This document shows positions 22,201 through 31,170 of a stretch of 64,000 nt of DNA, in pieces. The first letter of the stretch is position 1, and each line of letters opens with the position of its first letter. The notes under the pieces were generated by a model, which did not search any database, had not been told where the DNA came from, and saw nothing but the letters and a program-made list of their open reading frames with translations. The DNA is from Symbiodinium natans (Eukaryota > Sar > Dinophyceae > Suessiales > Symbiodiniaceae), in assembly GCA_905221605.1 (NCBI GenBank), contig CAJNDS010002401.1:426542-490541 (forward strand), given 5' to 3'. Position numbers and translations under genes: made by a program.

Positions 22201-22466
22201 CTGCCCAGCGACTCGGGGATGCTCTGCAGCTGGTTGGAGTTCAAATCAAGCTGCTCCAGCCACATCAAGTTGCCCAAACACTCCGGGACCTCCCTCAACT
22301 CCATTTCGCTCAGGTCGAGCTGCACCACGTGGCCATGCTCGCACTGCACCTTTGGCCCCATGCAGGGCGTCCCCTCGTGTTGCGGAAAGAGCTCCCTGAG
22401 AACCCGGAGCTCCTCAGGCGACAGGGCCGCCGCAGCGACCACACAGAGCAGGCGCAGGAGGCGCAT
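19227..22466 (-). CDS. LRR-polytopic membrane protein, copy 4
   Basis: 1079 residues from MRLLRLLCVVAAAALS at 22466; no in-frame upstream extension needs considering. It has eleven variable 23-residue LRRs at residues 47-299 (21570-22328), then the invariant LRR tail, Cys-rich cap and membrane module (hydrophobic segments from about 607 to 1057). Distinctive points: the N-cap is VQCEHGH where the others have VECKQGH; LRR 1 reads VVQLDLSEMELREVPECLG with an additional Cys; several units have SMPES in place of SIPES; the cap region reads VVWTAQKQKQMFQ. The membrane loop after segment 3 is the short KKHPGPGRPS form shared with copy 8 and, slightly changed, copy 3. No frame lesion is seen. Confidence 0.88.
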   Translation of the reverse strand: MRLLRLLCVVAAAALSPEELRVLRELFPQHEGTPCMGPKVQCEHGHVVQLDLSEMELREVPECLGNLMWLEQLDLNSNQLQSIPESLGSLTRLGRLHLSRNSLKSIPESLGNLTQLTWLGLRDNQLESMPESLGSLTRLEWLYLGNNQLKIIPELLGSLTRLLVLGLSDNWLESIPESMGRLTRLGSLDLNGNQLKSIPESLGSLTQLRWLGLRHNQLESMPESLGSLTRLRWLYLSHNRLESIPESLGSLTRLEELDLSHTQLKNMPESLGSLTRLEQLYLSNNWLKSIPESLGSLTMLRELDLRSNSLAELPDAFGRLGSLEVLQADRNVLAELPQSFGQLANLKRLYLQHNKLQDFVAGPALPSLEVLLLQSNRLQAIEQFCQLRNLTTLYLHKNRLSGRIPPCLSAMSSLRVLTLHENRLTGEIPRGLPAMGVLKVLTLHENKLSGQIPADVGSFAQLAFLSAHANALSGPVPELNLTDGCTNDDSFSMIVEHAVLGPREFTCASPILPVVWTAQKQKQMFQDACPERVHMCEKASARGPTLLLHGNRLSCGAPRDVTAVPESLRSLVVIGNMLGDPSKKLPDWVAKVEQQPFLYVSVSTAHRLCWHFAALALFFAGAWRFVLGSWHHLQIREALEDETEISHRFLVRASGLFAPLALVLFCLYVFGSFYYDGCGDDFLKSTVAYFQSPECELWLGCTWSVWSLGSAWLLRHVPKPKKHPGPGRPSAKTCKALWWIVWLGLVLLLSAPSMAYAFMSTLPQQNQLLTRPWVLWVIKNQAALVMMLVDMLVTPKLAALMSQRSRIRRSMLLMASRTATMWLNAALYTIYLSEHCQRGWTRYWNVCNVASEEYKEFNISLGEHQLLEPVADLCGQNDQWWATDACARSVVGTLAPLLLSKMIQRALLQPVITVVLWKLSAKEDGSLYLTPLRFLGVRWKMCTSRNLDRAQQATFLVTLAEVLLIWAPLIPLLLPAAALAVTLNLRVFRVGQHVFGADVPELEEGETASMSRKYMMASVVVLFLFQNWFAWTSEKSGMWLLSLASCLAVGLMGSMASTAGSPGAPEEGSVELAALGPSA

Positions 22467-22555
22467 GGCGGGGTTGTTTTAAAGGGCTCTTACGTCTTGT
22501 GAACTGGAAGGGGATGCTTCAGGATCTTCAGAGGTTCCAGAGATCAAATTGCTGG
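22467..22555 (-). promoter_or_regulatory. Conserved 5' flank of copy 4
   Basis: The minus strand shows AATTTGATCTCTGGAACCTC, then CCCCTTCCAGTTCACAAG ending about 30 bases before the ATG. It is a candidate promoter or trans-splice acceptor. Confidence 0.35.
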
Positions 22556-22713
22556 GGGGTCCGTGAACGCAGGCGCTTCTAGTGGTTATAGGATTTTAAG
22601 GGCTTTTAGGGTCTAGAAAAGTTTGCGCGACACCGCTGGGGGTGTGGGGGGCGGGGGCGCCTTCGAACTGAACATTTCCTGAGCGTGTGCATGCTTTTTG
22701 CCTTTTCTGCTAG

Positions 22714-22943
22714 AAGGTGTCCACCGACTTCTGGACTTCTGTTTCATATGTTTCTTTGATATGGTTTAAACAGTTTACCCTTGTTCTTCGATTTGTACTT
22801 CAACTCTATTTTAAAAGCGCGCACAAAGTGAGCAAATCCAGCCCAATAGAAAACCTTGCAACTGTGGCCAATGTCGGCCTGGCCAAGCCACCTTGCAGAC
22901 CCATTCACAGCAACATTATTGAACAACCCCCCCCCTTTCTAGC
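22714..22943 (+). CDS. Possible exon of an unidentified plus-strand gene
   Basis: A textbook-like acceptor (TTTTTGCCTTTTCTGCTAG) is followed by an open frame reading KVSTDFWTSVSYVSLIWFKQ, a hydrophobic/aromatic stretch, then a polar C-terminal part ending EQPPPFLA and a stop. Base composition is more AT-rich than the LRR genes. The downstream piece at 22969-23095 could belong to the same gene. I recognise no domain. It is not found in the other spacers, so conservation cannot support it. Confidence 0.25.
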
Positions 22944-22968
22944 TTAAGCAAAATCACTACATGTCCAT

Positions 22969-23095
22969 AGCCATGGCGCAGTCAATTCAGAAGTTTGCTG
23001 TACCTGTTCTCATGGGAGTCCTGCAACTACCAGGGATTGTCGTATCTTGCGGCGCATGCCGAGCATGGTCAGCAGGACATGCCCCCAGATCATGT
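22969..23095 (+). pseudogene. Degenerate copy of the plus-strand terminal-exon module
   Basis: Aligns with 30584-30748. CATAG is followed by a frame reading IQKFAVPVLMGVL, matching AQKFVVPIVWGVL there. A later frame shift then gives QQDMPP against QQDVPP. Both halves of the protein are therefore visible but in different frames, so this copy is broken. Confidence 0.4.
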
Positions 23096-24035
23096 GACTC
23101 AGACCCAAACCCTAACACCTAAAACCTCAACCCCAGAACAAGCTGAATAGCCTTTAAGGCCTTTTGCATGGTGTCCGATGCCCTTTGCTCTGCAAATAAA
23201 GGGCTGCTCTGCTTCCGCGTCCCTCTGCTGCCCGTGATGCCTGGATGCCTGTGTGAGGAAGCTTAGGTTTAGGGTTTATAGGGTTTATTGTTTATTGGGG
23301 CGCATAAATCCTGAAGAAAAGAACTCTGGCGTGCGTAAGAGCCCCAAACTCAACTCTCTTTTCAGGCAGCGCGCCTGGCTGCAAAGGCCCGCTCACGTGG
23401 TGCAGCTGATCCTAGGGCGCTTCAAGGATCTTTTTCACCCTCAACCCCCCCCCCACCCACCTACCCCCCCGCACCCCGAAATGATCTGCTACAGCCACCA
23501 CAACTCAAATCTGGCGGTCCTATTCCCTATACTACCCCCCAGCTTAACACCAATCCGAAACCAGGCCAAAAAAAAAAGAAGGGTTGTTTGGGTGGTTCAA
23601 GTGGGTTGGGGGGGGGGGGGGGTATAGGAACCTATGATTCGAGGTTTGGGTGTGGTAGGCTCGGGCTTATGGACTCTTTGGGTGTTTGGGGCTGGGTTTA
23701 AAGAAGGCCATGAATTGTATCCAAAAACACACCCTACACGCCACAAGATGAAGGTATTCGGTCCCTGGCGGGTAGGGAGGCTCCCCACAAAGTACTCAGC
23801 CCAAGTGAGGGAAATCCGTTAACCATGGTTGTCCCATAAAACGATAGGACTTAGGGTGTCTTTCAAAAGCGAATGCAAGGTGTTGAACTAAGGGCTTTCT
23901 GGGTCTTGCAGCCCCGAGAAGCACCAGCACCCCCGGGCTTTTCTGGGTCCTGCGCCCATCAACCCCTCTGGGCGCTCGAACCCCGGTGCCGAACCGCCAA
24001 GCCCCCAACTCCCCCGCCCTCCCCCACCCCCATAC

Positions 24036-24072
24036 ACAAGAGAAAGAGCAAAAGAGCGAGAGAGAGAGAGAA

Positions 24073-24103
<31 letters not shown>

Positions 24104-24273
24104 CAGAGACAGAGACAGAGACAGAGACAGAGACAGAGACAGAGACAGAGACAGAGACAGAGACAGAGACAGAGACAGAGACAGAGACAGAGACAGAGAC
24201 AGAGACAGAGACAGATACAGATACAGAGACAGAGACAGAGACAGAGACAGAGACAGAGAGAGAGAGAGAGCAA
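24036..24273. repeat. (GAGACA)n microsatellite
   Basis: A GA-rich start leads into about 29 hexamers at 24081-24256, with two GATACA units near 24211-24222, and ends in GA repeats. Long frames on both strands here (Ser-Val, Ser-Leu, Arg-Gln, Glu-Thr dipeptides) are artefacts of the repeat. Confidence 0.95.
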
Positions 24274-25988
24274 AAACCCAAAACACCTAACCTATACAAT
24301 TTCTATCAACCCTAACCCCTAAACCCTAGACCTTAACCCCTAAACCCGAAGCCACCCTTCCCCTACACCCTACACCCCACTGAATCCCCAAAAAGTTGGT
24401 CCCCTGGAAGAGGGATGCGGGAAACGGGGGGTGGGGGTCAGGGCTGAGGGGTGGGGTTTCGGGTTTAAGGGCGCCTGCCAAGCATTCAGCGCCATGGCCC
24501 ACTCTGACGACGAAGCTCAAGTCGGGATCCTGGTTTGGAGTTTCGGGCTCTGAGGTGTACGGTTTCACCCGGATGGCAGGGGCATGCATTCTGCGGTTTG
24601 GGGTTTGGGGTTTGGGGTTTGGGGTTTGGGGGGTGTAGGTGCTACACAACGCTGCGGAACAACCCCACAGAAGCATCCCTTGCGCCTCTTGAAATCGTGC
24701 CATCCATCCCCTCCATCTAGTGTCACCGGCGCTGTTCTATGAACTGGACCCAGAGACTCGGCCCAGAGAGACGATCCCGATCATCAGCGCGGGAAATGTT
24801 CTCCGGGTTACCTACGCGGTAAAGCCCTCTCACACCCCTGAACAACTAGAGGAGCCTCAACCCGCAAACTCTCCGAAAGCTCGGAGCAGTGCCTTGATCT
24901 CCCCCGATGGATCGCATCAAGGAGCACGATCGTGCCGGGCCTTCGAAGTTCTAAGGTCCCAGAGAAACCCAGGGTGGCATGGGTTCTGGGGTTCAGGAAT
25001 TTAGGGTCCTAGAGTCTGAGGGTGTTAAGGTTTTAGGGCTGTAGGGAGTTCTGAGGATTATAGGGTCTGAGGGGGCGTAGGTTTTGGGGCTTTGGGCTGT
25101 ATGGTGCTTAGGGATTTAAGTCGAGGGGGGCTTGGAGGGCTTAGGGGAATTTAGGGATTCAAGGGGCTCAGTTGGCTAGATCAGATGCTTGGGGGCTGAG
25201 GGGTTCAAAGGAATTCGGGGTTTCGGATGAACCTTCCTTACTTTGAAGCACACAAGGGGCCCGATATACCTGAAGCACAGCTCAAAAAATCGAAGCTTCC
25301 CCACACTCGACATCGCTGATAGGGCACGGTGAGCCACGCCAAAGGTCGCTGGACGCAAGGTGTGGGGTCTTGGGTTTTGGGCTGGCTCAGCTGTGCCCTA
25401 AACCCGGTTTGAATCTACCCAACCCAGCAGCTCACCTGAACCTTTTGGGGAACCTCCCTGAAACAGCCCAACTGCACTGTAATGTCACCGGTTAAACTCT
25501 GGACCCCTAAACCCTGAACCCTTGAGCCCTAAACACCCCGAAGCCGCAAGCCCTGTAACCCCTAACCCTTTAACCGGGGCCCGTAGCTGCTCAGGGTTTG
25601 GGGTTTAGGGTTTGGGGTTTAGGGTTCCTGGTCCTTTTTGGGGTATCCAAAATAGAAGGCCCGCTGTGTTATCACCGGAACCGCTTGAAAGGAATCACTT
25701 AGAGAACCGGCCGTAGAAGCCCTAAACTCCCGAAACCCCAAATCCCGAAACCCAGGATTTCTCACCCCTAAACCCTGAAGCCTAGTAGAGATACTATAGC
25801 TTTGCTTGTCATAACCTTCTCTGGGGTTCTAATAGACTTACAGCAACTCTAAGGCCCTAAACCCCACAATGTCCGGAGAACTGGCCACTGGGGGCTGCGC
25901 ACGTCCGCTAGCGCGAGCTGGGCTTTGACGGACCGTATCCGCGCAGGGGGCCTTCCATCTGGTTCCTGGCCGATCCCTTCACTGGAGT

Positions 25989-28900
25989 TCAAGCACTTGG
26001 CCCCAGGGTCGCCAACTCCACAGACTCCTCCTCAGTGGCACCAGAACTTCCAAACGTGCTGGCCATGCTGCCCATGAGGCCGACCGCCAGGCAGCTCGCA
26101 AGGCTCAGCAGCCACCTGCCGGACTTCTCGGATGTCCAGACGAACCAGTTCTGAAAGATTAGGAGCACCACCACGCTGGCCATCATGTATTTCCTAGACA
26201 TGCTGGCTGTCTCGCCCTCTTCCAATTTTGGCACTTCGGCTCCGAAGACGCGCTGCCCCACACGGAAGACGCGGAGGTTCAGCACGACCGCAAGGGCCGT
26301 TGTGGGCAGCAACAGAGGGATCAAGGGGGCCCAGATCAGCAACACCTCTGCCAATGTGACCAAGAAGGTTGCCTGCTGCGCCCTGTCGAGGTTTCGGCTG
26401 GTGCACATCTTCCATCGGACACCCAGAAACCGCAGGGGAGTGAAGTAGAGTGAACCGTCTTCCTTGACAGAGAGCTTCCACAGCACCACCGTTATCACTG
26501 GTTGCAGCAATGCACGCTGGATCATCTTGCTCAGAAGCAGTGGCGCCAGAGTGCCCACCACAGACCTCGCGCAAGCATCCGTGGCCCACCACCGATCGTT
26601 CTGACCGCATAAGTCAGCGACAGGCTCAAGAAGTTGATGCTCTCCCAAGCTGATGTTAAACTGCTTGTACTCCTCGGAAGCCACATTGCAGACATTCCAA
26701 TACCTCGTCCACCCTCGCTGGCAGTGCTCACTGAGGTAGATCGTGTAGAGAGCGGCGTTGAGCCACATGGTGGCTGTCCGAGCAGCCATGAGAAGCATCG
26801 ATCGGTTGATGCGGGAGCGCTGCGACATCATGGCCGCCAACTTTGGCGTGACAAGCATGTCCACCAGCATCATGACTAAGGCAGCTTGATTCTTGACGGC
26901 CCATAGCACCCAGGGCCTCGTCAGGAGCTGGTTTTGTTGTGGCAGCGTGCTCATGAAGGCATAAGCCATGGAGGGTGCCGACAGGAGAAGAACCAACCCC
27001 AGCCATACAATCCACCAGAGCGCCTTACTGGTCTTGGCGCTCGGGCGGCCCGGGCGTGCGCCACGGTGTTCCTTAGGCTTTGGCACATGCCGCAAGAGCC
27101 ACGCGGAGCCTAAGCTCCAAACGGACCACGTGCAGCCAAGCCATGGTTCGCATTCCGGACTCTGGAAATAAGCAGCGGTGCTCTTCAAGAAATCATCTCC
27201 ACACCCATCGTAGTAAAACGATCCAAACACGTAGAGACAAAACAGCACCAGTGCGAGAGGGGCGAAGAGACCACTTGCCGTGACGAGAAAGCGGTGAGAG
27301 ATTTCAATTTCGTCCTCGAGCGCCTCTGTGATTTGCAGGTGACGCCAACTGCCCAGAACAAGGCGCCAGGCCCCTGCAAAAAGGAGCGCCAAAGCTGCCA
27401 AGCGCCAGCACAAAAGGCGCAGAGTGGAGATGGATACGTAAAGGAACGGTTGTTGCTCCACCTTTGCTACCCAGGCAGGCAACTTCATTGATGGATCCCC
27501 CAACATGTTGCCGATGACTACCAGCGATCTCAAGGATTCCGGAACAGCAGTTACGTCGCGAGGAGCTCCACAGGACAAGCGATTGCCGTGCAGGAGAAGC
27601 GTTGGGCCTCTCGCAGAAGCCTTTTCACACGTATGAACACGCTCCGGGCAAGCGTCCTGGAACATCTGCTTCTGTTTCTGGGTCGTCCACAGGAATGGCA
27701 ATATGGGGCCTGCACACGTGAACTCCTTGAAGCCAAAAGTAGCATGTTCTACGATCATGCTAAAAGAGTCGTCGTTCGTGCAGCCGTCTGTTAAGTTCAG
27801 CTCTGGAACTGGCCCTGTTAGAGCATTTGCATGCACTGACAGGAATGCAAGCTGCGCAAAAGACCCAACATCTGCAGGAATTCGGCCCGACAGCTTGTTC
27901 TGATGGAGCGTCAGGACTTTCAAGAAGCGCATTGCCGGAAGCCCTCTGGGGATCTCTCCAGTTAAGCGGTTCTCATGTAGAGTCAAAACTCTTAGAGATG
28001 ACAAGGCTGACAGGCACGGCGGGATGCGGCCGCTCAGATGGTTTTTGTGCAGATACAGCGTGGTAAGGTTCCGCAGTTGACAAAATTGCTCGATGGCTTG
28101 GAGCCGGTTGCTTTGCAGAAGCAACACCTCAAGGCTCGGCAGAGCCGGACCTGCGACGAAATCTTGGAGCTTGTTGTGTTGCAAATGAAGCCGCTTGAGG
28201 TTGGCGAGCTGTCCTAAACTCTGGGGCAGCTCGGTAAGGAAGTTCCTGTCAGCCTGCAAAACCTCTAAGCTACCGAGCCTGCCAATTGCGTCAGGTAGCT
28301 CTGCAAACCTGTTGCTGCGAAGGTCAAGCTCCATCAGCATCGTCAAGCTTCCCAGCGACTCGGGGATGCTCGTCAGCTGGTTGTCGTTCAAATCAAGCCA
28401 GCCCAGCCGTGTCAAGCTGCCCAGCGACTGGGGGATGCTCTTCAGCCAGTTGTTGCTCAAATAAAGCTGCTCGAGTCGCGTCAAGCTGCCCAGCGACTCT
28501 GGGATGCTCTCCATCCGGTTGTCGCTCAAATAAAGGTGCCTCAGCCACGTCAAGCTGCCAAGCCAGTCCTGGATGCTCTTCAGCCGGTTCTGCCTCAAAT
28601 CAAGCCCCGTCAGCTGTGTCAAGCTGCCCAGCGAGTCGGGGATGCTCTCCAGCCGGTTGTGGCTCAAATCAAGCCACGTCAGCTGCGTCAGGCTGCCCAT
28701 CGACTCTGGGATGCTCTGCAGGCGGTTGTCGCTCAAATGGAATCTCGACAGCCTCGCCAAGCTGCCCAACGACTCTGGGATGCTCTCCAGCCGGTTCCGG
28801 CTCAAATGTAACCTTGCCAGTCTTGTCAAGCTGCCCAACGCCTCGGGGATGCCCTCCAGCCAGTTGTCGTTCAAATATAACATCTCCAGCCTTGTCAAGC

Positions 28901-29852
28901 TGCCCAGCGACTCGGGGATGCTCTCCAGCTGGTTGTGGCTCAAATCAAACCACGTCAGCTGCGTCAGGCTGCCCAGCGACTCGGGGATGCTCTTCAGCTG
29001 GTTGCGCCTCACGTTAAACCTCTTCAGCCGTGTCAAGTTGCCCAGCGACTCGGGGATGCTCTCCAGCCGGTTGTGGCTCAAACCCAGCCACGTCAGCTCC
29101 ATCAAGCTGCCCAGCGACTCTGGGATGCTCTCCAACCGATTGTGGTTCAAATGAAGCCACATCAGCTGCGTCAAGCAGCCCAGCGACTCGGGGATGCTCT
29201 CCAGCTGGTTGTCGTTCAGAAAAAACCTCTCCAGCCTAGTCAAGCTGCCCATCGACTCGGGGATGCTCTCTAGCTGGTTGTGTTCCAAACCCAGCCAAGT
29301 CAGCTCCATCAAGCTGCCCAGCGACTCTGGGATGCTCTTCAGCCGGTTGTCGTTCAAATCTAAGCTCATTAGTTTCGTCAAGCGTTTTATGGATTCTGGG
29401 ATGCTCTCCAGCCGGTTCTCGCTCAAGTCTAAGCTCCACAGCCTTGTCAGGCTGCCCAGCGACTCGGGGATGCTCTTCAGCTGGTTGTGCCTCAAATCAA
29501 GCCACGTCAGCTGCGTCAAGTTGCCCAGCGACTCGGGGATGCTCTCCAGCTGGTTGTCGTTCAAATAAAGATTCCTCAGCCTCGTCAAGCTGCCCAGCGA
29601 CTCTGGGATGCTCTTCAGCTGGTTTTGCTTTAAACCCAGCTTCTCCAGCCATGTCAGTTCGCTCAAAGACTCAGGGACCTGCCTCAACTCCGAACCGCTC
29701 AGGTCGAGCCGCACCAAGTGGCCCTGCTTGCACTCCACCCTTGGCCCCATGCAGGGCGTCTCCTCGTGGTGCGGAAAGAGCTCCCTGAGAACCCGGAGCT
29801 CCTCGGGCGACAGGGCTGCTGCAGCGACCACACAGAGCAGGCGCAGGCGCAT
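25989..29852 (-). CDS. LRR-polytopic membrane protein, copy 5 (longest ectodomain)
   Basis: The frame is open from 29939, but the signal-peptide start MRLRLLCVVAAAALS at 29852 is preferred, giving 1287 residues. It has twenty variable 23-residue LRRs at residues 46-505 (28338-29717), the most in the array, then the conserved LRRs, Cys-rich cap and membrane module (hydrophobic segments about 813-1265). Unit 11 reads LKRFNVRRNQLKSIPESLG and is identical in DNA to unit 16 of copies 1 and 2. Other odd units: SIQDWLG in unit 17 and IKRLTK in unit 5. The membrane module has more private changes than its neighbours (LPTTALAVVLNL, AEVPKLEEGE, FVWTSEKSGRW), so it is the most diverged C-terminus here. 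Expansion of the ectodomain by unequal exchange is inferred. Confidence 0.88.
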   Translation of the reverse strand: MRLRLLCVVAAAALSPEELRVLRELFPHHEETPCMGPRVECKQGHLVRLDLSGSELRQVPESLSELTWLEKLGLKQNQLKSIPESLGSLTRLRNLYLNDNQLESIPESLGNLTQLTWLDLRHNQLKSIPESLGSLTRLWSLDLSENRLESIPESIKRLTKLMSLDLNDNRLKSIPESLGSLMELTWLGLEHNQLESIPESMGSLTRLERFFLNDNQLESIPESLGCLTQLMWLHLNHNRLESIPESLGSLMELTWLGLSHNRLESIPESLGNLTRLKRFNVRRNQLKSIPESLGSLTQLTWFDLSHNQLESIPESLGSLTRLEMLYLNDNWLEGIPEALGSLTRLARLHLSRNRLESIPESLGSLARLSRFHLSDNRLQSIPESMGSLTQLTWLDLSHNRLESIPDSLGSLTQLTGLDLRQNRLKSIQDWLGSLTWLRHLYLSDNRMESIPESLGSLTRLEQLYLSNNWLKSIPQSLGSLTRLGWLDLNDNQLTSIPESLGSLTMLMELDLRSNRFAELPDAIGRLGSLEVLQADRNFLTELPQSLGQLANLKRLHLQHNKLQDFVAGPALPSLEVLLLQSNRLQAIEQFCQLRNLTTLYLHKNHLSGRIPPCLSALSSLRVLTLHENRLTGEIPRGLPAMRFLKVLTLHQNKLSGRIPADVGSFAQLAFLSVHANALTGPVPELNLTDGCTNDDSFSMIVEHATFGFKEFTCAGPILPFLWTTQKQKQMFQDACPERVHTCEKASARGPTLLLHGNRLSCGAPRDVTAVPESLRSLVVIGNMLGDPSMKLPAWVAKVEQQPFLYVSISTLRLLCWRLAALALLFAGAWRLVLGSWRHLQITEALEDEIEISHRFLVTASGLFAPLALVLFCLYVFGSFYYDGCGDDFLKSTAAYFQSPECEPWLGCTWSVWSLGSAWLLRHVPKPKEHRGARPGRPSAKTSKALWWIVWLGLVLLLSAPSMAYAFMSTLPQQNQLLTRPWVLWAVKNQAALVMMLVDMLVTPKLAAMMSQRSRINRSMLLMAARTATMWLNAALYTIYLSEHCQRGWTRYWNVCNVASEEYKQFNISLGEHQLLEPVADLCGQNDRWWATDACARSVVGTLAPLLLSKMIQRALLQPVITVVLWKLSVKEDGSLYFTPLRFLGVRWKMCTSRNLDRAQQATFLVTLAEVLLIWAPLIPLLLPTTALAVVLNLRVFRVGQRVFGAEVPKLEEGETASMSRKYMMASVVVLLIFQNWFVWTSEKSGRWLLSLASCLAVGLMGSMASTFGSSGATEEESVELATLGPSA

Positions 29853-29945
29853 GGCGGGGTTGTTTTTAAGGGCTCTTACGTCTTGTGAACTGGAAGGGAA
29901 CGCTTGATCTGCTGGATCTTCGGAGGTTCCAAAGATCAAGTTGCG
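29853..29945 (-). promoter_or_regulatory. Conserved 5' flank of copy 5
   Basis: The minus strand has AACTTGATCTTTGGAACCTC, then CCCTTCCAGTTCACAAG ending about 30 bases before the ATG. The organisation is the same as copies 3 and 4. Confidence 0.35.
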
Positions 29946-29978
29946 AGGGGGGGGCCTGGGGTGGGGATTCCGTAAATG

Positions 29979-30048
29979 CCCTAAACCCTAAACCCTAAAC
30001 CCTAAACCCTAAACCCTAAACCCTAAACCCTAAACCCTAAACCCTAAA
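29979..30048. repeat. CCCTAAA interstitial array
   Basis: Ten perfect heptamers 130 bases upstream of the copy 5 start codon. Confidence 0.9.
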
Positions 30049-30302
30049 CTCGCACGACTACGGACAAGTTGCCTGGGGGTAGCGCACGCTAACTGCCTGG
30101 CCTGCCTTGCCAAAAGCCGCCTAGGGTAGCTTCCTTAGGGTTTATAGGGCTTAGGGCTTCATTAGGGCTTAGGGCTTAGGGCTTAGCGTTTAGGGTTTAG
30201 GGTTCAGGGTTCAGGGTTTAGGGCATAGGGCTTAGGGCTTAGGGCTTCGGGCGTTGGCTTAGGGCTTAGGGTTTAGGGGGGAGTTGGGCTTTCTTGCACA
30301 AG

Positions 30303-30480
30303 GTTGCCATGGACATAAACGAAACTTTTGGTGGCCGAGCTTTCGAGGCATGTAGGCCCGGCTTAGCATTGAAGAAGGCGAGCAAGAAGAGCCCATGAAA
30401 TTGCAGCATTTAGGACATATCTTAGATATCTCGCCCCAAAAGACTATCATTACCAAGTGCCGCACTCATGATGGATAATA
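30303..30480 (+). pseudogene. Upstream exon-like module of the divergent plus-strand gene
   Basis: The acceptor-like TTTCTTGCACAAG precedes MDINETFGGRAFEAC. A second frame reads ARLSIEEGEQEEPMKLQHLG and continues to KTIITKCRTHDG before stops. Homologues at 42878-43050 and 51759-51966 keep the frame EELMELQQLRYIL-like and differ from this one by an in-frame 21-base gap. The frames cannot be joined without a shift, so I call it decayed coding sequence. It could also be a non-coding repeat. Confidence 0.3.
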
Positions 30481-30583
30481 GTAACAAATATATGATCAAA
30501 TGTGTTTCATGAATTGAATTTGTAGTTCATGCTTTTATTCTTGTATCCTGCTGACAGCTCATCTTGTTCTTTGGTTTGTATAG

Positions 30584-30748
30584 CCACAAGCAGCTCAGAA
30601 ATTTGTGGTACCTATTGTCTGGGGAGTCCTAACACTAGTTACAGCTACACGGATTTTGGTGCACATGCAGAGTGCCCCTTTTGAAGTAGGCCAGCAGGAT
30701 GTGCCCCCACCCACATCGGATCCAGAATGTCCTGTTCCGTGCCAATGA
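30584..30748 (+). CDS. Candidate terminal exon of a small membrane protein, divergent to the LRR genes
   Basis: A pyrimidine-rich stretch ending GTTTGTATAG is followed by a 54-codon open frame and TGA. It begins PQAAQKFVVPIVWGVL, forms one plausible membrane helix (FVVPIVWGVLTLVTATRILV), and ends with a proline- and acid-rich tail (QQDVPPPTSDPECPVPCQ). Homologues in other spacers are all damaged: 22969-23095 (frame shift), 43563-43600 (deletion after AQKFV) and 54541-54574 (only DPECPLPC remains after a TAG microsatellite). This is therefore the best-preserved copy. It lies on the opposite strand to, and upstream of, LRR copy 5. Function unknown. Amino-acid-level similarity between IQKFAVPVLMGVL and AQKFVVPIVWGVL supports former coding. 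Confidence 0.45.
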   Translation, partial: PQAAQKFVVPIVWGVLTLVTATRILVHMQSAPFEVGQQDVPPPTSDPECPVPCQ

Positions 30749-30948
30749 TGCTAAACCTTCAACCCTAAGCCCCAGCCCCCAAGAACATGCTGAATAGCCT
30801 CCGCGCCGACGCCCTTTTTCTATGCGAATATGCGAGAGGGCGATCTTTGCTTCTGCGGCCCTCCACGGCCCGTGACGCCTGGGAGCCTGTGAAAGTACTG
30901 AATCTGTCCGTGAGCGCAGCTCTCTGAGGGGGAGGGGAGGTTTAGGGT

Positions 30949-31170
30949 TTGGGATTTCGGGCATTGCGCTTGGAGCCCCCCTGCATGAAAGCTTTCGGCC
31001 TTGAAAATGAGATCCTGGCATTTCCGAGACCTCTACAAGGGCGCCGACTTTGCTTCTTGGGGCAGATCCTTGAGGAATCAGCTGGAGTGCTTCTGAGCCC
31101 CAAGCTCGCGCCTTTTGTGAGGCCCCAGTGTGCCTGCAAAGGCCGTCAGAAGTTCACGTGGAACAGCTGA
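30949..31170 (+). pseudogene. Third plus-strand coding-like module
   Basis: The open frame contains CMKAFGLENEILAF and ends PQCACKGRQKFTWNS. It is homologous to 54882-55130 (MKAFGLENEILASIYETS) and 43744-43860, each with different internal deletions, and to a decayed trace at 3741-3850. The conserved ACGTGGTACAGCTGATCCT segment reads HVVQLILGR in the 23.4-kb and 55.1-kb copies but is in another frame here. Domain unknown. Confidence 0.25.

Larger units (their letters stand above)
22556..25988. other. Spacer 4: possible plus-strand exons, GAGACA microsatellite, shared modules
   Basis: 22690-23125 has lower GC than the rest and two protein-like plus-strand stretches (given separately). 23370-23630 resembles 31130-31430 (CTCACGTGGTGCAGCTGATC; ATGATCTGCTACAGCCACCA). 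24036-24273 is a purine microsatellite. 24500-24735 and 24886-24970 are shared modules; 25220-25330, 25610-25770 and 25870-25988 are the usual final three ending in the LRR 3' flank. No long telomere-like array is present here, unlike spacers 2, 3 and 7. Confidence 0.55.

Noticed and set aside
23796-24322. Ser-Val, Ser-Leu, Arg-Gln and Glu-Thr dipeptide frames on both strands
   Set aside because: Product of the GAGACA hexamer repeat.
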